In this document: positions 1 through 6,112 of the stretch, one piece after another
Layout of the letters: each line of letters opens with the position of its first letter
How positions within the stretch are numbered: the first letter of the stretch is position 1
Source: a bacterium
Lineage (GTDB): Bacteria; Verrucomicrobiota; Verrucomicrobiae; Limisphaerales; J093
Assembly (NCBI GenBank): GCA_021839785.1
Contig: JAKCAB010000163.1
Coordinates: 1 to 9,363 of the forward strand
Direction: 5' to 3'
DNA length: 9,363 nucleotides
Translations under genes and position numbers: made by a program
The notes under the pieces: generated by a model
Databases searched by the model: none
What the model was told of the DNA's origin: nothing
What the model saw: only the letters and a program-made list of their open reading frames with translations

Positions 1-913
1 CGGTGGTGCCTTCCGGCACGGTCCACGCGCGGACTTCAGTTTCGTTGAAAGTGAAGAACGTGCGCAGGCCCAACAACCGGTACGTGGCGCGGATCAAGCC
101 GTCGCTGCCGGTCTCCGCGACGCCCAGTTCCGCGAGGTACTGCGCCGCTTCGGCGGGCGTGAGGTCGGCCAGGTCGCTTTCGAGTTGGGCACAGATGACC
201 ACCGTGTCGCACGCCTGGTGGACGCGCGCATATTTGCGCACCCAGACGACGTGCGGATTGGCGTCCGGTTTGGCGAAGTCCGCCTCCTTCACGTTCGCCG
301 CGTAAATGGTCGGGTTCGCGGTCACCAGGCCGAAGCTGCGCACGGCCGCCGCGTCCTCACCGGTAAAACTGAGGAGGTTCGCCGGTTTGCCGGCATCGAG
401 GTGCGAGGCGAGCGTTTCGAGCAAATGCGTTTCCAGGAGCGCATGTTTGTCGCCGCGCTTGGTGTCCTTGGCGACGCGCTCGTGGCGTTTGTGGACGGTC
501 TCCAAATCCGCCAGCACCAACTCGGTGTTGACGATCTCGATGTCACGCACCGGTTCGGGTGTGCCGGTGACGTGATGAATGTCCGGATCCTCGAAGCACC
601 GGACGACGTGCACGACGGCGTCCACCTCGCGGATGTGGCTGAGGAACTTGTTGCCCAAGCCTTCGCCGCGCGACGCGCCCTTGACCAGGCCGGCGATGTC
701 CACGAACTCGATCGTCGTGGGGATGCGGTTCGGCACGTTCACCACGTTACCCAAGGCGTCCAGGCGCGGGTCCGGCACGGTGACCACGCCGAGGTTGGGT
801 TCGATGGTGCAAAACGGGTAATTTTCCGCCAGCGCCTTGTGCGAGCGCGTGACGGCGTTGAAGAGGGTGGACTTGCCGACGTTGGGCAGTCCGACAATGC
901 CGGCTTTCAGCAT
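1..913 (-). CDS. ychF: Redox-regulated ATPase/GTPase YchF (Obg/OLA1 family), 3' end outside window
   Basis: Cytosolic P-loop NTPase of the universal YchF/OLA1 family, which binds ribosomes and, unlike most Obg relatives, prefers ATP. The 304 visible codons begin [16 protein letters not shown]. The Walker A loop is at residues 8-15, and the G3 motif DIAG at 72-75 is followed by a hydrophobic Leu where other GTPases have catalytic Gln. At 207-210 the sequence is NVKE instead of NKxD, the hallmark of this family's relaxed base specificity. The TGS domain begins near residue 282 ([19 protein letters not shown]) and is cut by the window edge; family members are about 363-365 residues, so roughly 60 are missing. 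The ATG at 913 was chosen because the family starts immediately before KAGIVGLPN. An in-frame ATG at 940 would add nine unrelated residues. No Shine-Dalgarno motif is visible. It lies 138 nt downstream of the oxidoreductase gene on the same strand. Confidence 0.97.
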   Translation of the reverse strand, partial: MLKAGIVGLPNVGKSTLFNAVTRSHKALAENYPFCTIEPNLGVVTVPDPRLDALGNVVNVPNRIPTTIEFVDIAGLVKGASRGEGLGNKFLSHIREVDAVVHVVRCFEDPDIHHVTGTPEPVRDIEIVNTELVLADLETVHKRHERVAKDTKRGDKHALLETHLLETLASHLDAGKPANLLSFTGEDAAAVRSFGLVTANPTIYAANVKEADFAKPDANPHVVWVRKYARVHQACDTVVICAQLESDLADLTPAEAAQYLAELGVAETGSDGLIRATYRLLGLRTFFTFNETEVRAWTVPEGTT

Positions 914-1051
914 AGGTGTGTGGCGAGCATGCCCGCTCATACCGCTGGCGGCGAGGTAAAAGCGGGCGGCGGTGAAGCCGGGCCAGACACCTTGACTGAG
1001 CCACACCAGCCGCGCACGGAAGGCCGGTTGGACACCGGCGCTCCAAGTTGG

Positions 1052-2425
1052 CTAAACCGGCGCCACCTCCCAGCCTGCGCGGTACTTGCGGTGCAGGAGC
1101 GCTTCGGCTTCGGGGTGATTCGGGATCGACATCGCCTTCGCCTCCCAATCGAGCCGGGTGTCCGGCACGCGCACGGCCACGGTACCCAGCAGGATCGCCT
1201 CGGTCATCGGGCCGGTCTGGGCGAAATGCGATTCGCACATCGGCCCGCCCAGGCAGGCGTCGGCGAACGCGTGATAGTGGTTGCGATTGTCGAACTTCGG
1301 CCGCACGACCGGCTTGAACTTGTCTTCGGGCAGGAGCAGCGGTGTGCCGCCGAGCGGGTTCAACAACGCGCCTTCGGTGCCGATGACCATCGCCGACTCG
1401 GTCGGGTAATCCTCGACCGAGTACAGCGCGCGGATTTCTTTGGGCGCCCAGAATTCGCCGTCGAACCATTCCACGGTCAGTTCGTCCCCGGCGGTCAGCG
1501 AATTGCCGGGGAAGATCCAGGTGATGTGGTTGGCTTGCGGCCAGGTGTCCGCGCGACGCTCCGGCGACGCCTTCCACGAATCCTGCACGTGGGCGATCAC
1601 GGACTTCGGCGCGCCGAGTCCGAGGCCCTTCCAGACCGCGTCGAAGATGTGGCAGCCAATGTCGCCGGACCAGCCGGTGCCGAAGTCGAGCCACGCGCGC
1701 CATTTCACGGGGTGGTAAATGTCCGGCACGAACGGCCGCACCGGCGCGGTGCCAAGCCACAAATCCCAGTCCAGACTGGCCGGCGGAGGCTGGCCTTGCG
1801 CGGGGCGGGGGCCTTTGAGCCGGTAGTTCTCGACCGCGCCCGGCCGGTTGGCGCTCAAGTACAGGTGCTTCACCTTGCCGATGACGCCTTCGCGCAACCA
1901 CTGGACGGTGGTGCGGTCGCCGGCGCCGGCGGCGAGCTGCGTGCCGAGCTGGGTGACAACCTTCTTTTTCGCCGCCGCCTCGGTCAGCGCGCGGACTTCG
2001 GCGACGTCGTGGCACATCGGCTTTTGGCAATAGACGTGTTTGCCGCGCCGGATGGCCGAATAGGCGATGGCGAAGTGCGAGTGGTCCGGCACGGCCAGGT
2101 TCAGCGAGTCGATGCGGTCGCCTTCCTGGGCAAGCAATTCGCGCCAGTCGCGGTAGAGGCGCGCACCGGGCGCCTTCGCCGCGGCGGCTTTGAGGCTGTT
2201 TTCGTCCACGTCGCACAACGCGACCACCTGGGTGCGCGGGTGCTGGAGGAAGTTCTGGAGGTCGTTCGCGCCCATGCCGCCAACGCCGACGCAGGCGTGC
2301 TGGAGTTTGGCGTTCGGCGACGCGGCGCGCAGCACCACAGGCAAGGCGAATGGCACGGCCAGCGTACTGGCCGCGGTGGCGCGGAGAAAATGACGACGGG
2401 TGAGTGCGTTTGGGCGGGCATTCAT
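1052..2425 (-). CDS. Tat-exported Gfo/Idh/MocA family oxidoreductase
   Basis: Probable NAD(P)-dependent sugar or polyol oxidoreductase of the Gfo/Idh/MocA family, 457 residues, predicted to be exported folded by the Tat system. The N-terminus carries a twin-arginine motif (TRRHFLRATA, residues 9-18) followed by a hydrophobic stretch and an Ala-rich cleavage region near 35. The Rossmann fold follows with VGVGGMG at 46-52 and acidic CDVD at 71-74. The usual EKP motif appears as QKP at 134-136, with Lys135 the expected catalytic lysine; the Gln variant is common in secreted members from Planctomycetes and Verrucomicrobia. GDIGCHIFD at 254-262 supplies the conserved Asp255 and His259. The ATG at 2425 was chosen because it sits just ahead of the Tat motif; the open frame continues upstream only through repeat-rich sequence. 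The substrate cannot be deduced. Expansion of such enzymes in Verrucomicrobia is usually tied to polysaccharide use (inference). Confidence 0.95.
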   Translation of the reverse strand: MNARPNALTRRHFLRATAASTLAVPFALPVVLRAASPNAKLQHACVGVGGMGANDLQNFLQHPRTQVVALCDVDENSLKAAAAKAPGARLYRDWRELLAQEGDRIDSLNLAVPDHSHFAIAYSAIRRGKHVYCQKPMCHDVAEVRALTEAAAKKKVVTQLGTQLAAGAGDRTTVQWLREGVIGKVKHLYLSANRPGAVENYRLKGPRPAQGQPPPASLDWDLWLGTAPVRPFVPDIYHPVKWRAWLDFGTGWSGDIGCHIFDAVWKGLGLGAPKSVIAHVQDSWKASPERRADTWPQANHITWIFPGNSLTAGDELTVEWFDGEFWAPKEIRALYSVEDYPTESAMVIGTEGALLNPLGGTPLLLPEDKFKPVVRPKFDNRNHYHAFADACLGGPMCESHFAQTGPMTEAILLGTVAVRVPDTRLDWEAKAMSIPNHPEAEALLHRKYRAGWEVAPV

Positions 2426-2849
2426 GATGATGCGAGGTTCAGGTAAACTACCGTTGCGTGGACATGTTGCTGTCGTACCAAACTGCGGGGCGGAGACAAG
2501 CGTAAAGGCCGCTCGCGCCTGTACGACAGCGCTCCCAGCTTTTGGCGCGCGACCGATTCGGTCGCAGCCGGGGTGGCTCGCCGAGGGCAGGGTCCGGCCT
2601 TCGGCTCGCCAAAGGTCCAGCGACACGCGCGGCTCCAAGGTTCGGCGGGGCGCCGAACGTGGCGGGCGGGGCAGCCGCGCCACCGATTTTCCTAGCGGGG
2701 CAATTTTTGTCGCAATTGCGACATTTTTTGTACCAGGCGGCGACGCTTCCCGTTTTCCACGGCGGGACAACGGACTTGGCCGAGCCGGCCATTGCGAAGC
2801 GAGGGCCTTGCGCCGTGGCCGAAAACGGGGCCACGCCCTCCGCGCGAAT
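2426..2849. repeat. Gene-free 424-bp stretch packed with inverted repeats
   Basis: No credible gene was found between the small membrane protein and the oxidoreductase. Open frames crossing it on both strands have low-complexity Arg/Pro/Ala-rich translations. Visible structures are arms of 8 bp at 2549-2556/2558-2565; arms of 8 bp with a GGG loop at 2640-2658; 6-bp arms at 2659-2664/2678-2683; a perfect 16-bp palindrome at 2708-2723 between T-runs; and an imperfect long inverted repeat, 2749-2763 with 2812-2829, enclosing 48 nt. This density suggests a REP/BIME- or MITE-like element. Because it lies directly upstream of the oxidoreductase gene on the minus strand, that gene's promoter must lie in or beside it. 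I could not identify a clear promoter or terminator. Confidence 0.6.
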
Positions 2850-3023
2850 TCATCGGGGAGCTGCGTTGGTGGTGGCGTTGGTGACGGTAACCGCCGGCGG
2901 CGACGCGGCGGTGCGGTTACGCTTCAGAGTGGCCAGAAACAACAGGAGGTTGAGCAGGAGAATCCCGAACATCAGCGCCCAGAGCAGGCGCCGGGCGTTG
3001 CGGGCTGTGGATTCGGTGCTCAT
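2850..3023 (-). CDS. Small single-pass membrane protein, 57 aa
   Basis: Hypothetical protein of unknown function, not recognised. It reads as a short N-terminal segment with three arginines, one strongly hydrophobic helix at about residues 14-33 (LLWALMFGILLLNLLLFLAT), a basic KRNR patch at the helix exit, and an Ala/Thr/Pro/Val-rich tail of about 20 residues. Basic residues flank both sides, so topology is not obvious. The ATG at 3023 lies 15 nt after the asparaginase stop. An in-frame GTG at 3035 would add four residues (start MAPA) and leave only 3 nt after that stop. The tight spacing suggests co-transcription as the last gene of dtd-asparaginase-membrane protein. No Shine-Dalgarno motif supports either start. 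It is real if homologues keep the same position; the long hydrophobic run is the main evidence that it is coding. Confidence 0.6.
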   Translation of the reverse strand: MSTESTARNARRLLWALMFGILLLNLLLFLATLKRNRTAASPPAVTVTNATTNAAPR

Positions 3024-3038
3024 GGCCGGCGCCACGAC

Positions 3039-4103
3039 TCAGTAAAGGTACGCGGCGTCCACCAGCCGGCTCTGGGCCTCGCCGGTGTTGACGGCGAACT
3101 TCATGCCCCGCCAGATCGACGCCCCACCGAAATCGCCCGCCCGGTTGAGCGCGTAGAAACTCACGTTGAATTTCGGCCGGCCTTCCGCGTCGAGCAGGCG
3201 CTTCATCTTGGTTTGCGCGACAATCCGCCGGCACGCCAGCAGACAGGCGTCCTGCGGCGCGGTGCCTTGCCGCATCCATTCCACGATCATGGCACTGCTG
3301 CACGCGAGCAGGTTCGCCTCGCCCCGCCCGGTCGAGCCGGCGGCCCCCACGGCGTTGTCCACGTACAAGCCGGCGCCCAGGATCGGCGAATCGCCCACGC
3401 GACCTGGGATTTTGTACGCGAGCCCGCTCGTGGTGGTGCAGCCCGAAATGCCACCGTGGAGGTCGATGGCGTCGCAGTTGATCGTGCCGTAATGGCGGAG
3501 CGCGTCTTTCACGCCCTGCCCAATGTCCAGCGTGTCGATCGTGTGCGGCGGCAGCCAGTCATCCTGGTTGCTGAGCGTTTCCTTCCAGTGCAGCCACGCC
3601 TCGCGTGAGGCATCGGTGAGCAGGTTCTCCTCTTTGAAGCCATGCGCCTTGGCGAACCGGAGTGCGCCGGCGCCCACCAGCAGGACGTGGTCGGTGCGTT
3701 CCATCACGAGTTTCGCCACCCGCGAGGCGAAACGGATATTTTGCAGCGCGGCCACCGCGCCGCCGCGGCCGGTCGGGCCGTGCATCACGGAAGCGTCCAG
3801 TTCGACCACGCCGTCCTCATTTGGCAAACCGCCGTAGCCGACGCTGTTCTCGTTGGGATCGTCTTCGAGCAAATTGACCCCAGCGATCACCGCGTCGAGC
3901 GCATCGGCTCCCTGCTGGATCGCCGCCATCGCCTTGGCGGTGGCCTGCAAGCCGTTCGCGCTTGAGATTACCAGCGGCCGGGGCGCGTCCTGGCCCAAGG
4001 CGCGCGGCAGCCAGCCGGGTGCGTTGCCAGTCGTGCCGGCGAGCGAGGCCAGGCCGGCGGATTTCAAGAAACGGCGACGTGACGTGGCGGGCGGAGTGTT
4101 CAT
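3039..4103 (-). CDS. N4-(beta-N-acetylglucosaminyl)-L-asparaginase-like Ntn hydrolase, Tat-exported
   Basis: Glycosylasparaginase/type-2 asparaginase family protein, 354 residues. Members cleave the Asn-GlcNAc bond of glycoproteins or hydrolyse isoaspartyl peptides and asparagine after self-cleavage in front of a Thr nucleophile. A twin-arginine signal (SRRRFLKSAG, residues 8-17) predicts export to the periplasm. The early family motif is GADALDAVIAGVNLLEDDP at about 65-83. The autocleavage site aligns with YGTINCDAID, making Thr207 the predicted nucleophile. Downstream TTTSG (223-227) and GRVGDSPILGAG (234-245) are the substrate-binding loop, closely matching human AGA (GRVGDSPIPGAG). AGA has HDT before the cleavage point, whereas here the residue before Thr is Gly. 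The gene starts 30 nt after the dtd stop and ends 15 nt before the small membrane protein. Its exact substrate is unproven. Confidence 0.92.
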   Translation of the reverse strand: MNTPPATSRRRFLKSAGLASLAGTTGNAPGWLPRALGQDAPRPLVISSANGLQATAKAMAAIQQGADALDAVIAGVNLLEDDPNENSVGYGGLPNEDGVVELDASVMHGPTGRGGAVAALQNIRFASRVAKLVMERTDHVLLVGAGALRFAKAHGFKEENLLTDASREAWLHWKETLSNQDDWLPPHTIDTLDIGQGVKDALRHYGTINCDAIDLHGGISGCTTTSGLAYKIPGRVGDSPILGAGLYVDNAVGAAGSTGRGEANLLACSSAMIVEWMRQGTAPQDACLLACRRIVAQTKMKRLLDAEGRPKFNVSFYALNRAGDFGGASIWRGMKFAVNTGEAQSRLVDAAYLY

Positions 4104-4133
4104 GGCTTTCGGGGGTAGTTTGCGCGGCGGGAC

Positions 4134-4586
4134 TTACTCGCGTTTGTGGGTGTCGATGATGATCGTGACCGGGCCGTCGTTGACCAGCGTGATTTTCATG
4201 TCGGCCCCGAATTCCCCGGTCCGGACCGGCTTGGCCAAATCGGCCGCAAACCTGCGAACGAACGCTTCGTAGAGCGGAATGGCCACCTCGGGTCGCGCGG
4301 CCTGGCTGTAGGAAGGCCGGTTGCCTTTCTTGGTGCTGGCGAACAACGTGAACTGGCTCACCACCAGCACCTCGCCGCCCGTGTCTTGAAGCGAGCGGTT
4401 CATCAGGCCGGCGTCGTCGCTGAAGATCCGCAGGCGCGCCAGCTTGCCGCTGAGCCATTCGATGTCCTCGCCGGTGTCGGACGGCTCCACGCCCAGCAAC
4501 ACCAGCAGGCCGGGGCCGATGGCCGCCGTGACGGTCCCGTCGATGGTGACCGACGCCTGCAAAACCCGTTGAACCACGGCGCGCAT
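4134..4586 (-). CDS. dtd: D-aminoacyl-tRNA deacylase
   Basis: Cytosolic proofreading enzyme that hydrolyses D-amino acids (classically D-Tyr) and glycine mischarged on tRNA. The 150-residue product matches the family length of about 145-150. It begins [13 protein letters not shown], the typical DTD N-terminus. The substrate-binding SQFTLFA motif is at residues 77-83, and the second signature, with the cross-subunit Gly-Pro, is NDGPVT at 136-141. An upstream in-frame start at 4637 would add 17 unrelated residues, so the ATG at 4586 is preferred. It is the first gene of the leftward cluster and is divergent from the prepilin-like gene, sharing a short upstream region. No Shine-Dalgarno motif is visible. 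Confidence 0.97.
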   Translation of the reverse strand: MRAVVQRVLQASVTIDGTVTAAIGPGLLVLLGVEPSDTGEDIEWLSGKLARLRIFSDDAGLMNRSLQDTGGEVLVVSQFTLFASTKKGNRPSYSQAARPEVAIPLYEAFVRRFAADLAKPVRTGEFGADMKITLVNDGPVTIIIDTHKRE

Positions 4587-4677
4587 ATCGTGACAGAGCA
4601 GCGGGTGATTCCGAGCCAGCCCGCCACTGCGCGGCAAGCCAAAAGTCGTCGTCTGTGCCCGCCGGCTGTGCGGTGGA

Positions 4678-5598
4678 ATGCCGCTGGCGCTCGCACGCGG
4701 GCAAAGTACATTGGGCGCTGTGCACGGTAACCGGAACCGCCGACGCTGCTCCGTCGGTCAGGTGTCCGCCCCCGGTCCTTCCGGCCGGCCGGGCCGGAGC
4801 GGTTTCACCTTGATCGAGTTACTGGTGGTCATCGCAATCATCGCGATCCTGGCGGGCCTCTTGTTGCCGGCCTTGAGCCGGGCGAAGGAGGAGGGCCGCA
4901 GCGTGGCTTGTCGGAACAACCTGCACCAACTCCAGTTGTGCTTTCACCTGTACGCCCTCGACAACCGGGATTATGTGCCGCCCAACAACTACGTTTACGA
5001 CCTCACCACGTTAGGACCGGCGGACGGGTTCAGCACGAACCTGACTTGGTGTCCCGGCAATCCGCAGTTGGACACGAACACCTTCAACGTCGAGCACGGT
5101 CTGTTGTTCCCTTACAACCGCTCGGTGCTGATTTACCGCTGCCCGTCAGATCGGGCGACGGTGGAGACTCCCGAAGGCCGCCGGCTCCGCCTGCCCCGGA
5201 CGCGGAGTTACAGCATGAGCCAGTCGATCAACGGCGCGCCGATCGAGGAGATGCCGGACGGCGGCATTGGCCCGCCGAGCTTTGCGAAGGAGACGGCCAT
5301 CGACCGCCCGTCGCCGTCGGAGTTGTTTGTGTTCATCGACGTGCACGAAGGCGACATCGTGGACTCGCTCTTCGGCATTCCGCCGGCGGGTTGGGACATG
5401 GATGACGCGTGGTGGGACGTGCCGGCGGACCGCCACCGCCAGGGGTGCAGTCTTTCGTTCGCGGACGGTCATGTCGAACACTGGCGATGGGCAGCGCCAA
5501 AGATATTTTTCAATCCCGGCCAGAACGTGGCCAACGCCCAAGACCAAAAAGACCTGTACCGACTCCAGGCCCGGGTCCGTGCGGAATATCGCTTCTAA
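4678..5598 (+). CDS. Prepilin-like protein with N-terminal methylation motif and H-X9-DG domain
   Basis: Type IV pilin/type II secretion pseudopilin-like protein of the large Verrucomicrobia/Planctomycetes group. The signature [21 protein letters not shown] starts at Gly42: prepilin peptidase should cleave between Gly42 and Phe43, Glu47 is the conserved Glu5 of mature pilins, and the hydrophobic helix runs to about residue 63. The globular part contains the processing-associated H-X9-DG motif, His253 followed by nine residues and Asp263-Gly264 (FADGHVEHW). As numbered from the ATG at 4678 the leader is 42 residues, long for a prepilin. In-frame GTG codons at 4720 and 4762 would give leaders of 28 and 14 residues, and none has a clear ribosome site, so the start is uncertain. 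No other pilus genes are nearby. In these phyla such proteins occur as large dispersed families whose roles are mostly unknown. Confidence 0.93.
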   Translation: MPLALARGQSTLGAVHGNRNRRRCSVGQVSAPGPSGRPGRSGFTLIELLVVIAIIAILAGLLLPALSRAKEEGRSVACRNNLHQLQLCFHLYALDNRDYVPPNNYVYDLTTLGPADGFSTNLTWCPGNPQLDTNTFNVEHGLLFPYNRSVLIYRCPSDRATVETPEGRRLRLPRTRSYSMSQSINGAPIEEMPDGGIGPPSFAKETAIDRPSPSELFVFIDVHEGDIVDSLFGIPPAGWDMDDAWWDVPADRHRQGCSLSFADGHVEHWRWAAPKIFFNPGQNVANAQDQKDLYRLQARVRAEYRF

Positions 5599-5715
5599 GG
5601 CTGGTCGATCGCGGCCGGCCGTTTCCCGCCCGGAGGATTTGGCACGGCTTGCGATCCAAACCTTCCGGTTTCCCGGCACGCTCTTGGTTCGACGCGACGC
5701 GTCTGCAATTAACCT

Positions 5716-5744
5716 TTGGCAGCCCGGGGCGCGTGTGCTAAAAA
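5716..5744 (+). promoter_or_regulatory. Sigma70-type promoter of the small basic protein gene
   Basis: A -35-like TTGGCA at 5716-5721 and a -10-like TAAAAA at 5739-5744 are separated by exactly 17 nt. They lie in the otherwise empty 197-nt gap after the prepilin-like gene and upstream of the small basic protein. The predicted transcript start is near 5751, giving a leader of about 45 nt. This is the best promoter match I see in the window. It is a prediction from sequence only. Confidence 0.55.
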
Positions 5745-5751
5745 GCCCGTC

Positions 5752-5766
5752 CGCCTGTCGCAGGCG
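5752..5766 (+). promoter_or_regulatory. GC-rich hairpin at the predicted 5' end of the small basic protein mRNA
   Basis: CGCCTG at 5752-5757 and CAGGCG at 5761-5766 form a perfect 6-bp stem with a TCG loop. It starts within a base or two of the transcript start predicted from the promoter at 5716-5744 and lies 29 nt before the ATG. A stem at the extreme 5' end can protect an mRNA from decay. There is no T-run after it, so it is unlikely to be a terminator. Confidence 0.45.
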
Positions 5767-5795
5767 AACAAGCAATTCCGAGTTGGAACACCGTT

Positions 5796-5945
5796 ATGTC
5801 GCAACATCGCAGTCTGCGCGCCGCCTCCACGCTGGGCGCCAAGCGTAACGTCATGAAGCGCTTCGAGCGCATCGAAGTGCTGAAGAAACGCAGCCAGTGG
5901 AAGGAAGGTGACCGGGTCACCGGCCTGCGCAAAACCAAGGCCTAG
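5796..5945 (+). CDS. Small basic protein, Verrucomicrobia/Chlamydiae type (49 aa)
   Basis: Recognised as the short, highly basic protein family of Verrucomicrobia, Chlamydiae and relatives (I recall the TIGR04137 model). It begins MSQHRSLRAASTLGAKRNV, continues with MKRFERIEVLKKR, and ends with WKEGDRVTGLRKTKA. Fifteen of 49 residues are Lys or Arg, with one Cys-free, compact domain and no signal peptide or membrane segment. The charge suggests binding to RNA or the ribosome, but I know of no established function. It is a strong phylum marker. The ATG at 5796 matches the invariant family start. Upstream GAGTTGG at about 5780-5786 is at most a weak ribosome site. It has its own likely promoter and a 5' hairpin, as expected of a well-expressed single gene. 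The stop codon TAG lies in the loop of a 5-bp hairpin (5938-5951). Confidence 0.9.
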   Translation: MSQHRSLRAASTLGAKRNVMKRFERIEVLKKRSQWKEGDRVTGLRKTKA

Positions 5946-5994
5946 CGGCCTCGCTGGCCCGGACGTGCACCGCGCGCGACCGGGCGTGCTTGGC

Positions 5995-6088
5995 GTGGCC
6001 GCGCTCGTGAGAGCGCGGCACGTAAGCGCGCGGCAAATCTGCTGCCCGACGGTGCAGACGTTTGCCGCGCTCTCACGAGCGCAGCCAC
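5995..6088. repeat. 94-bp REP/BIME- or MITE-like inverted-repeat unit
   Basis: The arms 5995-6020 and 6063-6088 are 26 bp each and match as an inverted repeat at 25 of 26 positions, separated by 42 bp. Each arm is itself a hairpin: 6001-6016 has 6-bp arms GCGCTC/GAGCGC with a GTGA loop, and 6067-6082 has the same stem with a TCAC loop. Part of the central segment (about 6027-6042, GCGCGGCAAA then TCTGC) can pair instead with 6057-6070, so two structures compete. No ORF spans it convincingly, no flanking target duplication is evident, and no T-run follows. It sits between the small basic protein gene and the pseudouridine synthase gene, and may insulate or partly terminate transcription. Confidence 0.8.
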
Positions 6089-6112
6089 CCGTGAAACCGG
6101 GCTTGTGCATTG

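Noticed and set aside
1023..1039. Hairpin GCCGGT/ACCGGC downstream of the oxidoreductase stop as a terminator
   Set aside because: Only a 6-bp stem and no T-run on either strand. The spacing also allows read-through into ychF.
747..2216. A 489-codon minus-strand open frame overlapping ychF and the oxidoreductase in another frame
   Set aside because: Its translation is Arg/Pro/Ala-rich low-complexity sequence, and it conflicts with the conserved frames of both genes.
185..2446. A 753-codon open frame on the plus strand covering ychF and the oxidoreductase gene
   Set aside because: It is antisense to two clearly recognised minus-strand genes. Its translation is Arg/His/Gly/Val-rich with no family resemblance, the usual shadow frame of GC-rich coding DNA.
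2426..2770. N-terminal extension of the oxidoreductase up to 2770
   Set aside because: The extension crosses repeat-rich noncoding sequence, and the Tat signal directly follows the ATG at 2425, where a signal peptide must be N-terminal.
2400..3608. A 402-codon plus-strand open frame across the repeat block and the asparaginase gene
   Set aside because: It is antisense to the asparaginase and small membrane protein and has biased Arg/Gly/Ala composition without a recognisable domain.
5658..5671. AAACC-TTCC-GGTTT hairpin after the prepilin-like gene as a terminator
   Set aside because: The stem is short and followed by CCCGG, not a T-run, so it is not convincing.
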